Assembly: GCA_035454085.1 (NCBI GenBank)
Contig: DAOTEJ010000003.1
Coordinates: forward strand, 1 to 64,000
DNA: 64,000 nucleotides
Reading direction: 5' to 3'
DNA from: DAOTEJ01 sp035454085
Lineage (GTDB): Bacteria > Pseudomonadota > Gammaproteobacteria > Burkholderiales > Burkholderiaceae_F
Shown piece by piece: positions 25,980 through 37,161 of the stretch. The translations under genes and the position numbers were made by a program. Numbering within the stretch: the first letter of the stretch is position 1; every line of letters begins with the position of its first letter. The notes under the pieces are model-generated. The model made no database searches and was not told the DNA's origin. It saw nothing but the letters and a program-made list of their open reading frames with translations.

Positions 25980-26654
25980 ATGAGCCAGCCCCGCCTCGAA
26001 ACCGTCGAACTGCAACCGCGCGACACCGAGCCCGGGGCCGCGGTGATCTGGCTGCACGGCCTGGGCGCCGACGGCAACGACTTCGTGCCCATCGTGCAGG
26101 AGCTGGCAAGGCTGGGCATTCCGCCGATCCGCTTCGTGTTCCCGCACGCGCCGCAGATTCCCGTGACCCTCAACGGCGGCTACGTGATGCGCGCCTGGTA
26201 CGACATCCTGGGCACGGACCTGGTGCGCCGCGAGGACGAGACCGGCATCCGGCGCTCGCATGCGCAGGTGGAACAACTGATCGAGCGCGAAGTCGCCGCC
26301 GGCGTGCCGCGCAGCCGCATCGTGCTGGCGGGCTTCTCGCAGGGCGGCGCGATCACCTTGCACACCGGGCTGCGCCAGGCCGAGCCGCTCGCAGGGCTGC
26401 TTGCGCTCTCGACCTACCTGCCGCTGGCCGACATCTTTGCGGCCGAGCGGCACGGCGCGGCCGCGAGCACGCCGATCTTCATGGCCCACGGCGACGCCGA
26501 TCCGGTCATTGCCATGAGCCGCGCCCAGGCTTCGCGCGATGCACTGCTCGCCCTGGGCCATCCGGTCGAATGGCACGAATACTCGATGGGCCACTCGGTG
26601 GCCGAGGAAGAGGTGCAAGACATCGCCGCCTTCCTGCGGCGCGTGCTCGGCTAG
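25980..26654 (+). CDS. Carboxylesterase / phospholipase (alpha/beta hydrolase)
   Basis: A 224-residue cytosolic hydrolase of the Abhydrolase_2 family (EstB, YpfH and acyl-protein thioesterase relatives). The catalytic triad is readable: Ser120 in GFSQGG, Asp174 in HGDADPV and His205 in MGHSV. WLHGLGADGNDF (residues 24-35) forms the oxyanion loop. The natural substrate is uncertain: short-chain esters or lysophospholipids. It follows mog on the same strand after 69 bases and converges with the wrbA-like gene. Confidence 0.9.
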   Translation: MSQPRLETVELQPRDTEPGAAVIWLHGLGADGNDFVPIVQELARLGIPPIRFVFPHAPQIPVTLNGGYVMRAWYDILGTDLVRREDETGIRRSHAQVEQLIEREVAAGVPRSRIVLAGFSQGGAITLHTGLRQAEPLAGLLALSTYLPLADIFAAERHGAAASTPIFMAHGDADPVIAMSRAQASRDALLALGHPVEWHEYSMGHSVAEEEVQDIAAFLRRVLG

Positions 26655-26703
26655 GGCCAGCCGCGGCGGCCGGCAGGGTGCCGACCACCGCGCTCGGCGG
26701 GAC

Positions 26704-27279
26704 CTACTTGCCGCGATTCCAGCGCAGCGCGGCCTGCGCCACGCGCGCGCCGAACAGGCGCGCGGTTTCGAGGTCGCCTGGCAGCGGGCCTTCCTCAGGG
26801 CTGGAATCCGAGGGCGACTGGCTCATCGCGCCAGCGGACGAGCCCAGGTAATTGACGTCGTTGCGGGTGGCCGCCTTGCTGTTCGAGGGCAGCATGCCCG
26901 TGCCCACCCAGACCATCGAGTGCTGCATCGCCAGCGTGATGAAGTAGTGCAAGGTCGAGTGCTTGTCGCCGTTGATGGTGGCCGAGTTGGTGAAGCCGGC
27001 GGCGATCTTGTCCTTCCACACCTGGCTGAACCAGGGCTTGGAACTGGCGTCGGCGAACTTCTTGAACTGCCAGGACGCGCCGCCCATGTAGGTCGGGCTG
27101 CCGAAGATGATCGCCTCGGCCGCGGCCAGGGTGTCCCAGGCGCCCGCGGGCAGATCGCCCTGGGCGTCGATGGCGATCAGTTCGGCGGCAGCAACCGACG
27201 CGGCACCGGAGTGCACCGCCTCGGCCTGCTTGCGCGTGTGGCCGTAGCCGCTGTGATAGACGATGACGATCTTGCTCAC
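26704..27279 (-). CDS. Flavodoxin-like NAD(P)H:quinone oxidoreductase (WrbA-like)
   Basis: A 191-residue flavodoxin-fold protein. The FMN phosphate loop is seen in YHSGYGHTRKQAEAV near residues 8-22, and GSPTYMGGASWQFKKF near 60 is the conserved second flavin loop. It is related to WrbA and other FMN-dependent quinone reductases, which reduce quinones by two electrons to limit redox cycling. The start is GTG 27279, placed after GGAGACTTTCC. It lies 66 bases downstream of the pirin gene on the same strand, so both are likely one redox-response unit controlled by the divergent LysR gene. Confidence 0.88.
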   Translation of the reverse strand: MSKIVIVYHSGYGHTRKQAEAVHSGAASVAAAELIAIDAQGDLPAGAWDTLAAAEAIIFGSPTYMGGASWQFKKFADASSKPWFSQVWKDKIAAGFTNSATINGDKHSTLHYFITLAMQHSMVWVGTGMLPSNSKAATRNDVNYLGSSAGAMSQSPSDSSPEEGPLPGDLETARLFGARVAQAALRWNRGK

Positions 27280-27345
27280 GGAAAGTCTCCTGCGTGGTGG
27301 GCGCCGCAGTGCGACGCGTGGAAAGAATGCCTGTTGCCGTCTGGC

Positions 27346-28044
27346 TCAGGGCAGATCGAAAACCAGTACCTCGGCTGTGCGGCCGGCGCGCACCGCGACC
27401 TCGGCCTCGTGTTCGAGCCGCGCGCCGTCGCCCGGCCCCAGGACGTGGCCGTTGAGCTCGAGCGCGCCGCGCGCCACGTGCACGTACGCGCGCCGGCCAG
27501 GGGCAATCGCGATGCGGTCGGACTCGTCGCCGTCGAACAGGCCGGCGTACACGCGCGCGTCCTGATGGATCGTGACCGAGCCCTCGGCCCCGTCGGGCGA
27601 GGCGATCAGCCGCAGTCGTCCGCGCTTGTCCGCGTCGCCGAACAGACGCTCCTCGTAGCCCGGCGTGACGCCGCGGCGATCGGGCACGATCCAGATCTGC
27701 AGGAAGTGCGTGGGGGCGTTGGCCGAGTGATTGAATTCGGAGTGCATCACGCCCGTGCCCGCGCTCATGCGCTGCACGTTGCCCGGGCGAATCACCGAGC
27801 CGTTGCCCATGCTGTCCTTGTGCGCAAGTTCGCCGGCGAGCACGTAGCTGATGATCTCCATGTCGCGGTGGCCGTGCGTGCCGAAGCCGGCCCCGGGAGC
27901 CACGGTGTCGTCGTTGATCACGCGCAGCGGCCCGAAGCCCATGTGCCGCGGGTCGTGGTAGTCCGCGAACGAGAAGCTGTGATGGGTCTGCAGCCAGCCG
28001 TGGTCGTAAGAGCCGCGTTCGGCGGCGGGGCGGACGGTGAGCAT
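27346..28044 (-). CDS. Pirin family protein (YhhW-like bicupin)
   Basis: A 232-residue pirin. The N-terminal cupin has the metal ligands in FGTHGHRDMEIISYVLAGEL (His-x-His and Glu) and a further His in GTGVMHSEFN; ADYHDPRHMGFGPLRVIND is a hallmark of the family. E. coli YhhW and human pirin show quercetin 2,3-dioxygenase activity in vitro, but the physiological role is open. It is read divergently from the LysR gene with 158 bases between them that hold three inverted repeats, and it precedes the WrbA-like gene. Confidence 0.93.
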   Translation of the reverse strand: MLTVRPAAERGSYDHGWLQTHHSFSFADYHDPRHMGFGPLRVINDDTVAPGAGFGTHGHRDMEIISYVLAGELAHKDSMGNGSVIRPGNVQRMSAGTGVMHSEFNHSANAPTHFLQIWIVPDRRGVTPGYEERLFGDADKRGRLRLIASPDGAEGSVTIHQDARVYAGLFDGDESDRIAIAPGRRAYVHVARGALELNGHVLGPGDGARLEHEAEVAVRAGRTAEVLVFDLP

Positions 28045-28103
28045 GGAGCCTCCTGGAGTTCCGGCCCGTCGCTTGAACGTAGTTCACCGATCGGCGGCCG
28101 TGG

Positions 28104-28124
28104 CGTCGGATGATGTTTCCGACG
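28104..28124. promoter_or_regulatory. Inverted repeat 1 in the pirin/lysR gap
   Basis: CGTCGGA-tgatgtt-TCCGACG has perfect 7-base arms with a 7-base spacer. It lies 60 bases upstream of the pirin start and is spaced like a dimeric repressor or LysR half-site pair. No T run follows it, so a terminator is unlikely. Confidence 0.5.
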
Positions 28125-28141
28125 AATTCATGCATGATTTC
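28124..28141. promoter_or_regulatory. Inverted repeat 2 in the pirin/lysR gap
   Basis: GAATTCATGCATGATTTC is a near-perfect palindrome: only one base pair in nine breaks the symmetry. It abuts inverted repeat 1 directly. Confidence 0.45.
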
Positions 28142-28180
28142 ACTTCTGGACCAGCCCGTCACCGGGTCACGACTGACGAC

Positions 28181-28193
28181 TTCATTCAATGAA
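28181..28193. promoter_or_regulatory. LysR-type T-N11-A palindrome before the lysR start
   Basis: TTCATT-C-AATGAA is a perfect 6-base-arm palindrome of 13 bases and fits the classic LysR box T-N11-A exactly. It sits nine bases before the LysR ATG, a position suited to autorepression. Confidence 0.55.
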
Positions 28194-28202
28194 ACTGAAC
28201 GG

Positions 28203-29117
28203 ATGAATCCTCGCCTCGGCCTCGACGCCTTCGTGCTGCTCGACGCCATCGAGCGCCGCGGCTCCTTTGCCGGCGCTGCCGCGGAATTGGACCGCGTGCC
28301 CTCGGCCGTGACCTACGCGGTGCGTCGCCTCGAAGAGGATCTCGACGTGCTGCTGTTCGACCGCAGCGGGCGGCGCGCGCGCCTGACCCCGGCGGGCGAG
28401 GAACTGCTGCGCGAAGGGCGGCAACTGCTTGCCGCCACCGACGAGCTGGCCCGCCGCGTCAAGCACGTGGCGAGCGGCTGGGAGCACGAGTTGCGCCTGG
28501 CGGTCGACACCTTGCTGCCGTTTGAATTGCTGGTGCCCCTGATCGCCGAGTTCAGCGCGCTCGCTCCCACCCGGCTGCGGTTCAGCGAGCAGGTGCTGGG
28601 CGGCACCTGGGACGCGCTGCTCGACGGCCGCGCCGATCTGGCAGTCGGCGCGTCGTACGAGCGGCCCGAGGCGAGCCGCCACGGCGCCAGCCTGCGCACC
28701 GAGGATCTGGGCTCCGTGCAGTTCGTGTTTGCCGTCGCCCCGGGCCACCCGCTGGCCGACGCCGCGGAACCGATCCCCGAGACCGAGCTGCGGCGCCATC
28801 GCCAGGTGGTGGTGGGCGACACTTCCCTGCGGCTGCGGCCGCGCGCCAGCGGCCTGCTCGGCGCCGAGACGCTCACCGTGCCCAACATGGCGGCCAAGAT
28901 CGCCGCGCAGGCGGCCGGACTGGGCGCGGGCTTCCTGCCGCGTTTCCGGATCGGCGCCGAGCTCGCGCGCGGCAGCCTGGTGATCAAGGCGACGGAAGCG
29001 GGCAAGCGCGAGGGGCCGATTGCGCTGGCCTGGCGTGCCGGCCATCGCGGCCGGGCGCTGGCGTGGTGGCGCGAGCGCCTCAGTGCCGCGTCGTGGCGCG
29101 CACAGCTGGCGGCGTAG
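28203..29117 (+). CDS. LysR family transcriptional regulator
   Basis: A 304-residue regulator. The N-terminal winged helix-turn-helix is clear: LDAFVLLDAIERRGSFAGAA, PSAVTYAVRRLEEDLDVLLF and GRRARLTPAGEELL. A two-lobed effector domain follows from about residue 90. ATG 28203 was chosen; upstream in-frame ATGs at 28110 and 28134 add residues unlike the family and would overlap the palindromes. By the usual LysR logic it should control the divergent pirin-wrbA pair; the effector is unknown. Its 3' end overlaps the convergent diguanylate cyclase gene by 38 bases. Confidence 0.93.
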   Translation: MNPRLGLDAFVLLDAIERRGSFAGAAAELDRVPSAVTYAVRRLEEDLDVLLFDRSGRRARLTPAGEELLREGRQLLAATDELARRVKHVASGWEHELRLAVDTLLPFELLVPLIAEFSALAPTRLRFSEQVLGGTWDALLDGRADLAVGASYERPEASRHGASLRTEDLGSVQFVFAVAPGHPLADAAEPIPETELRRHRQVVVGDTSLRLRPRASGLLGAETLTVPNMAAKIAAQAAGLGAGFLPRFRIGAELARGSLVIKATEAGKREGPIALAWRAGHRGRALAWWRERLSAASWRAQLAA

Positions 29118-32064
29118 CCGGGCTCACGTCGGCGCCTTGGGCGAAGGCGTAGCGGTTCTTGCCCTTGAGCTTGGCCTCGTACATGGCGAGGTCGGCAAGC
29201 TGGAACAGGCGGTCGAATTCGCGACCCTGCTCGGGCGCCAGGGCAACACCCACGCTGGCGGTGACCTGGGCGGCCTCGCGCCCCTCGATGAGGATGGGCT
29301 GGGCTACGGCGTGCAGCACGCGCTCGACGATCGTGCGCACGCCGTCGAGCGTGTCGACGTGGCGCAGCAGCACCGCGAACTCGTCGCCGCCACGGCGCGC
29401 CACCGTATCGTCGCCGCGCACCACCGTGCTCAGCCGACGCGCCACCTCGCGCAGCACGCGGTCGCCGACCTCATGGCCCTCGGTGTCGTTGACCTGCTTG
29501 AACCCGTCGAGGTCGATCGCCAGCAGCGCGCAGTTGCTGCCCAGCATGTCGATGGCCGCCAGCGCCGAGCGCACCCGCTCGGCGAAGTGGCGGCGGTTGG
29601 GCAGGCCGGTGAGCTCGTCGTGCAGCGCCGCGTGGCGCGCGCTCTGCTCGCGGCGGCGGATCACGTCGATGTCCGCCAGCACGAGCACGTACTCCTCGTC
29701 GCCGATCGCCCGCGCGGTGATCTGGCACCACGCGGTCTCGCCCTCGGTGCCGGCCATCACGTCGCCGCGGCGCAACTCCACTTCGCGCACGATCGCCTGA
29801 TCGAGGTCGCGCGACTGCTCGGCGGCATGGCGCACGTCGCTCCAGGCCTCGAGGCTGCCGAAGCACTCCTCGATCGGCCGGTGGGTGAGCTGCTCGTTGC
29901 TCACGCCCAGCAGGCGCAGGAAGGCCTCATTGCAGCGCTCCACGCGGCCGCGCTTGACCACCGCAATCGCCTGGCCAGCGGAGTCGAGCACGGTGCGCTC
30001 GACGCGCAAGGCCTCGGCCAGCTCGCTCTCGCGCAGCTTGACCGCGGTGAGGTCGGCGTTCATGCCGATCGCCCCCGCGAACTGTCCGTCCGGACCGCGC
30101 AACGGGACCGCGCTCATCGACACCATCACGCGCTGCCCGCGACGGTTCTCGTGCACCACTTCGAGGTTGCGCACCCGAGTGCCTGCACGCAGATCGGCTA
30201 GCGCCTTGTCCAGCACCGGCTGGGCCAGGTGCACGGGCGCCAGCGCAGACAGAGGCAGGCCGTGCAGCTCGCGCGCATCGCGGCCGTACATCTCGCGCGC
30301 GGCGCGGCGGCTGGCGAAGGTCAGGTGCAGGCGCTCGTCGCAGGCCCACACCAGGCTGGTCGAGGCCTCGACCAGGGCCTTGTACTGCGCCTTGCTGCGC
30401 TTGAGCCGGTCGACCGCCATGACCTCGGTGGGCGAGGCGATGGTGTCGAGCACCAGCACGGCCTGGCTGCCCGCTCCCACGTAGGGGATGAAGTGACTGC
30501 GCAACAGCAGGCGCCCGCCGTTGCGACCCGTGCGCGCGTGCAGCACGTCGAAGGCCGCGTGACCCGCCGCCGCCTTGGCCAGCGCCGTGCCCACCTGCTT
30601 GCCCGAGTCGTCGACGAACTCGAAGGCCTCGCGCCAGGCAGGCTGGGCATGGGGATCGGCGCGCAGTCCCCAGCGCTGCGGATCGGCCCCCTGGGCGAGG
30701 ATCAGGCGGCCGCTGTCGTCGACCAGCCAGACCAGCACCGGCAGGCGCGAGAGCAGCCGCGCGGCACCCGCCATCTCGGGAAGGGCGCCGACCGGGGGCG
30801 GTGCGATCCAGCCCAGCACCGGGCGGCCTGGCGAGGCCGCCTGGCAGATCGCGGTGACGCGCCGCGTCTGGCGCTCGCCCTGCACGTCGGTGAGTTCGAG
30901 GGTCTCGTCGAACATCAGGCCGGCGTCGCGCGCCGCGTCCCAGCGTGCCTGCACGCCGGGGCGCACGGCCTCGGTCAGCAAAGGCGCGAGCGGGAAGCCT
31001 TCGGGCACCAGCAGCTCGGAGGCCGCGAACTCCTGGGGCAGCTGCACCTCGCCCTGGGCGTCGCAGTACCAGGGCAGTCCGGCGGCGCCGGCACACCACT
31101 GGGCGAACTCACGCGCCTTCTCGATCGGATCGGTGGACTGCGGCGGCAGCAGCGCCAGTGCCATGGGCGCGTCACCCGCTCCGGCCTGCACCGGGCGCAG
31201 TTCCACGCGCCAGCCGGGCTCGTCGGTCGCCTTGTGCAGTTGCAGCCGCCCTTCGCCCGGGCGATGCGCCGCTGCGGCCTCGAGCAACTCGGGCGGCTCG
31301 ATCTTGGCCCAGGCCGCCAGGCCCGTGCCGCGCACGCGCTCGAGCGGCTGGCGCAGACATTGCGCGGCGAGCGCGTTGAGTTCGAGGATGCGGCCGTCGC
31401 GCACCATCAGCACGGGCACCGGCATCAGGGCCAGCGCCCGGCGAAATCCGGCGCGGCGTTCGGCCTGGGCGTGGACCGCGGCCCGCGGAGCCGGACGGGG
31501 ATGGCCCACCCAGGCGGCGACCAGCCATCCCAGGCCGATCACGAGCAGTGCACCGGCAGGCCACGAGAGCGCCAATCCCAGCAGCAGCACCGCCGCCCAG
31601 CCCGCGAGGTAGAGCCGCCAGAGGGTGCGGCGCAGGGGACTGTCGAGCGCGGCCAGCAGCATGCTGGTTGCGGCCAGCGTGGCCAGACCCAGGGCCGACG
31701 CGCCCGGCGGCCACTGCCAGAGCAGCACGCCCCACAGCGTGGGCTCGGCCAGCAGCAGCAGGTCGGCGCGGTCGAGCAGGCTGGCATCCCGGCCAGAGCG
31801 CGACGCCAGCTCGGCCTCGAGGGTCAGCACGAGGCGCAGACCGATCGCCAGGACCCAGGCCACGGCCCAGCCCCAGACCCAGGCCTGCCCCCCCGAGATC
31901 TGCGCGAGCACGGCGGCAGCCGGCCCGAGCAGCAAGCTCAGGGGCAGCAGTCGGCGGCGCAGGCTCAGGTCGTGGAGATCGCGCGCCTCAGGCCTGGCGC
32001 GATCGCGGGCGGCGGAGAGGCGGTCGAGTGAGTCCTCCGGCGATGCGGTGATCCGCTTTTTCAT
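29080..32064 (-). CDS. Membrane-bound PAS-GGDEF diguanylate cyclase
   Basis: A 994-residue signalling protein. Several hydrophobic helices lie in the first 190 residues, then a long region with PAS-like folds (for example LMPVPVLMVRDGRILELN, LVEASTSLVWACDERLHLTFASR, LRVERTVLDSAGQAIAVVKRG), then a GGDEF domain at about 825-980. The active motif is intact, GGDEF at 892-896, and the product-inhibition I-site RGDD lies five residues before it. It should therefore make c-di-GMP with feedback control. No EAL domain is present. ATG 32064 was preferred to GTG 32088. The signal and output are unknown. Confidence 0.92.
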   Translation of the reverse strand: MKKRITASPEDSLDRLSAARDRARPEARDLHDLSLRRRLLPLSLLLGPAAAVLAQISGGQAWVWGWAVAWVLAIGLRLVLTLEAELASRSGRDASLLDRADLLLLAEPTLWGVLLWQWPPGASALGLATLAATSMLLAALDSPLRRTLWRLYLAGWAAVLLLGLALSWPAGALLVIGLGWLVAAWVGHPRPAPRAAVHAQAERRAGFRRALALMPVPVLMVRDGRILELNALAAQCLRQPLERVRGTGLAAWAKIEPPELLEAAAAHRPGEGRLQLHKATDEPGWRVELRPVQAGAGDAPMALALLPPQSTDPIEKAREFAQWCAGAAGLPWYCDAQGEVQLPQEFAASELLVPEGFPLAPLLTEAVRPGVQARWDAARDAGLMFDETLELTDVQGERQTRRVTAICQAASPGRPVLGWIAPPPVGALPEMAGAARLLSRLPVLVWLVDDSGRLILAQGADPQRWGLRADPHAQPAWREAFEFVDDSGKQVGTALAKAAAGHAAFDVLHARTGRNGGRLLLRSHFIPYVGAGSQAVLVLDTIASPTEVMAVDRLKRSKAQYKALVEASTSLVWACDERLHLTFASRRAAREMYGRDARELHGLPLSALAPVHLAQPVLDKALADLRAGTRVRNLEVVHENRRGQRVMVSMSAVPLRGPDGQFAGAIGMNADLTAVKLRESELAEALRVERTVLDSAGQAIAVVKRGRVERCNEAFLRLLGVSNEQLTHRPIEECFGSLEAWSDVRHAAEQSRDLDQAIVREVELRRGDVMAGTEGETAWCQITARAIGDEEYVLVLADIDVIRRREQSARHAALHDELTGLPNRRHFAERVRSALAAIDMLGSNCALLAIDLDGFKQVNDTEGHEVGDRVLREVARRLSTVVRGDDTVARRGGDEFAVLLRHVDTLDGVRTIVERVLHAVAQPILIEGREAAQVTASVGVALAPEQGREFDRLFQLADLAMYEAKLKGKNRYAFAQGADVSPATPPAVRATTRH

Positions 32065-32226
32065 TGTCGGGAAGGTGACGGCAGGCACCCCTTGCGCGGC
32101 CTGTTTCGCGCAAGGTGCCCGGCTTGGGCGATGCTAGCCCGGCGCCTGTAGCGTCGCCAACGCCGGCCGTGTCGCGATTTCGTATCGCGGCTCGCGGCGT
32201 TGGGTGGCGGGCACAATCCGCTCGAC

Positions 32227-33162
32227 ATGAGTTTGCCTGCCGTCTCAGCGATCCTGCCGGCCGCCGCCTACCGGGGGCGCTTCGCGCCCTCGCCCACCGG
32301 GCCCCTGCACGCCGGCTCGCTGGTCGCGGCGCTTGCCAGTTGGCTGGACGCCCGCGCCCAGGGCGGCGAGTGGCTGGTCCGCATCGAGGACCTCGATCCC
32401 CCGCGCGAGGCGCCGGGCGCGGGGCAGCGCATCCTGCGCCAACTCGCCGCCTTCGGGCTGGAAAGCGACCACCCGGTGCTGTGGCAAAGCACCCGCCACG
32501 AGGCCTACGCGGCGGCTCTCGAGCGCCTGATCGCGACCGGGCAGGCCTACCCCTGCGCGTGTACCCGGGCCGAGGTGGCCGCCGCGGCACGCGCGCTCGG
32601 ACTGCCCGAGTCGGTCTACCCCGGCACCTGCGCCCAGGGCCTGCCCCCCGGCGCGCTTGCCCGTGCCTGGCGCCTGCGCCTGCCGCGGCCCAAGGTGCGA
32701 TGGCACGACCGGGCCGCAGGCGAGCTGACCCAGGACCTGCACAGCGAGGTGGGCGACTTCGTGCTCAAGCGAGCCGACGGGCTGTGGGCCTACCAGCTGG
32801 CGGTCGTGGTGGACGACGCTGCCCAGGGGATCAGCGACGTGGTGCGCGGCGCTGATCTGCTGGACAACACGCCGCGGCAGCGCGTGCTGCAGGCGGCGCT
32901 GGGCGTGCCGCAGCCGCGCACCCTGCACGTGCCGCTGGTGCTCACCGCGCACGGCGAGAAGCTCTCGAAGCAGACCGGCGCTGCCGCACTCGACGAGACA
33001 GATGTCGCAGGGGAACTGGCGCGGGCACTGGCACACCTGGGCTTGCCGCGCATCGGCGGCGACCGGCCGGCGGCGACGCTGGCGCACGCCGTGGAACTCT
33101 GGGGCGAACGCTGGGTGGCACCGGGCTCCGGCAGGCCGCCGGAGCCTGGCGCTAGCGCTTGA
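32227..33162 (+). CDS. gluQ: Glutamyl-Q tRNA(Asp) synthetase
   Basis: A 311-residue GluRS paralogue lacking the anticodon-binding half; it attaches glutamate to queuosine in tRNA(Asp). The class I motif is GRFAPSPTGPLHAGSL near residue 17, and the KMSKS equivalent is KLSKQ near 245. The zinc ligands appear as CACTRAEV and VYPGTC, as in E. coli GluQ (YadB). ATG 32227 was chosen. The queC gene in the same window supplies the same modification, although it is 14 kb away. The last 11 bases overlap the convergent rhlE. Confidence 0.94.
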   Translation: MSLPAVSAILPAAAYRGRFAPSPTGPLHAGSLVAALASWLDARAQGGEWLVRIEDLDPPREAPGAGQRILRQLAAFGLESDHPVLWQSTRHEAYAAALERLIATGQAYPCACTRAEVAAAARALGLPESVYPGTCAQGLPPGALARAWRLRLPRPKVRWHDRAAGELTQDLHSEVGDFVLKRADGLWAYQLAVVVDDAAQGISDVVRGADLLDNTPRQRVLQAALGVPQPRTLHVPLVLTAHGEKLSKQTGAAALDETDVAGELARALAHLGLPRIGGDRPAATLAHAVELWGERWVAPGSGRPPEPGASA

Positions 33163-34606
33163 GCCCGCCGAGCAGCGCCGAGGTCCGCGCGGGCTTGCGC
33201 TCCGGCGTGCTGGGGGCCGGAGCCTGGGCACCGGCGGCTCCGCCGGCGCCACTGGGCTCGTAGGGCTGCGAGAAGAAGGGGTCGGCGGACCCCGATCGCG
33301 CCGGCGCGCGCTCGCTGCGCTCGGCCCGTTCACGGCGCTCCGGACGCTCGGTTCGCTCGCTGCGCTCCGGACGCTCAGTGCGCTCGGGACGCTCGCTGCG
33401 CTGTGCGCGTTCGCCGTGCTCGGGGCGGTCGCGGCGGTCGCGGCGCTCCGCCTGGTGCTCGGCGCGCTCGAAGTGCTGCTTGGTGAGCTTCTCGATGGCG
33501 GCGACGCCGCGCTCGTCCGCGCCGGTCATCATCATGATCGCCAGGCCCGAGGCGCCCGCGCGCCCGGTGCGGCCAATGCGGTGGATGTAGTCCTCGGCCT
33601 GGAACGGAACGTCGTAGTTGATCACCACCGGCAACTCGGCGATGTCGAGGCCGCGCGCCGCCACGTCGGTGGCGACCAGCACTTCGATGGTGCCGTCCTT
33701 GAAGCCCTCGAGCGCCTTCATGCGCTCGTCCTGCGTCTTGTCGCCGTGGATCGCGTCGGCGTTGACGCCGGCCTTCTGCAGCTGACGCGCGAGCCGCCGA
33801 CACTCGATCTTGGCGTTGACGAAGACGAGCACCTGGGTGAGCCGCCCGCCGTCGGGGCCGCGCGTCTTGAGCAGTTGCAGCAGCGCGTCGGTCTTCTCGG
33901 ACTCGTGCACGCGCAGCACTTCCTGGGTCACCGTATCGGCCGTGGCGTTGCGGCGCGCCACCTCGACCAGCACGGGAGCGTTGAGGAAGTTGGCGGCGAG
34001 CCGCTTGATTTCCTCGGAGAAGGTCGCCGAGAACATCAGGCTCTGGCGCTGCTTGGGCAGGAAATTGAGGATGCGCGAGATGTCGGGCAGGAAGCCCATG
34101 TCCAGCATGCGGTCAGCCTCGTCGAGCACCACGATCTCGACCTGCGAGAGGCTGGTGTTCTTCTGCTCGATGTGGTCGAGCAGGCGGCCTGGCGTGGCGA
34201 TCAGGATCTCGACGCCGGCGCGCAGCGCCTCGGTCTGGGGGCGCATGTCGACGCCGCCGTAGACCATGGCCACGCGCAGCGGGCACTTGGACGCGTACTT
34301 CCTGAGATTGTCGGCCACCTGGTCGGCAAGTTCACGCGTGGGCGTGAGTACCAGGCCGCGCACCGGATGGCGCGCCGGCGACACGCTGGTGCTGGCATGG
34401 CGCATCAGGCGCTGCAGCATGGGCAGGCCGAAGCCCGCCGTCTTGCCGGTGCCGGTCTGCGCCGCGCCCATCACGTCGCCGCCCTTGAGGACGATGGGGA
34501 TGGCCTTGGACTGGATCGGAGTGGGCGTGGTGTAGCCCATCTCGGTGATCGCGGCGAGGATCTGCGGATCGAGGCCGAAGTGATTGAAGTCGTGGTACTC
34601 GGACAT
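33152..34606 (-). CDS. rhlE: DEAD-box RNA helicase, RhlE type
   Basis: A 484-residue RNA helicase. Motifs in order: the Q motif near GYTTPTPIQSKAIP, Walker A AQTGTGKTAG, PTRELADQ, Walker B with VLDEADRMLDMGF, SAT (FSATFSEEI), and the second domain with ATDVAARGLDIAELPVVINY and HRIGRTGRAG. After residue about 380 it has a low-complexity tail of repeated ERPER, SERTE and RRDR units, which probably binds RNA non-specifically. RhlE-type helicases act in ribosome assembly and RNA turnover. It lies 101 bases downstream of the tRNA gene on the same strand. Confidence 0.93.
   Translation of the reverse strand: MSEYHDFNHFGLDPQILAAITEMGYTTPTPIQSKAIPIVLKGGDVMGAAQTGTGKTAGFGLPMLQRLMRHASTSVSPARHPVRGLVLTPTRELADQVADNLRKYASKCPLRVAMVYGGVDMRPQTEALRAGVEILIATPGRLLDHIEQKNTSLSQVEIVVLDEADRMLDMGFLPDISRILNFLPKQRQSLMFSATFSEEIKRLAANFLNAPVLVEVARRNATADTVTQEVLRVHESEKTDALLQLLKTRGPDGGRLTQVLVFVNAKIECRRLARQLQKAGVNADAIHGDKTQDERMKALEGFKDGTIEVLVATDVAARGLDIAELPVVINYDVPFQAEDYIHRIGRTGRAGASGLAIMMMTGADERGVAAIEKLTKQHFERAEHQAERRDRRDRPEHGERAQRSERPERTERPERSERTERPERRERAERSERAPARSGSADPFFSQPYEPSGAGGAAGAQAPAPSTPERKPARTSALLGGLKR
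33300..33440 (-). repeat. Degenerate short tandem repeat encoding the rhlE Arg/Glu tail
   Basis: Units such as cgctccggacgctc, cgctcagtgcgctc and cgggacgctcgctg recur with periods of 6 to 15 bases. They encode the RxER/ERPER tail of the helicase and are likely to slip and vary in length between strains. Confidence 0.7.
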
Positions 34607-34707
34607 GCGAACTGCTCAATACGCCGTCGCGGCAAGCCGCGCAGCGCGAAGGCGCGCGGAACGTCCGCGCGAACGGCCGGCCGCGGTTGCGGCGGCAGGG
34701 GTGCAAC

Positions 34708-34779
<72 letters not shown>

Positions 34780-34783
<4 letters not shown>

Positions 34784-34806
34784 GCCCGAAAGTCGAGCGG
34801 GCGGGC
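34780..34806 (-). terminator. GC-rich hairpin between rpoD and the tRNA gene
   Basis: GCCCGCCCG and CGGGCGGGC form a perfect 9-bp stem with a 9-base loop, starting 21 bases after the rpoD stop. There is no U run. Its distal arm includes the first four bases of the tRNA, so it may act as a weak or Rho-assisted terminator or as a tRNA leader structure. Confidence 0.45.
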
Positions 34807-34827
34807 AAGAGCCGCCTGCGTTCAAGC

Positions 34828-37161
<2,334 letters not shown>

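Noticed and set aside
33300..33440. Repeats in the rhlE tail as a CRISPR array
   Set aside because: The units are short, in frame, and have no distinct spacers; no cas genes are near.
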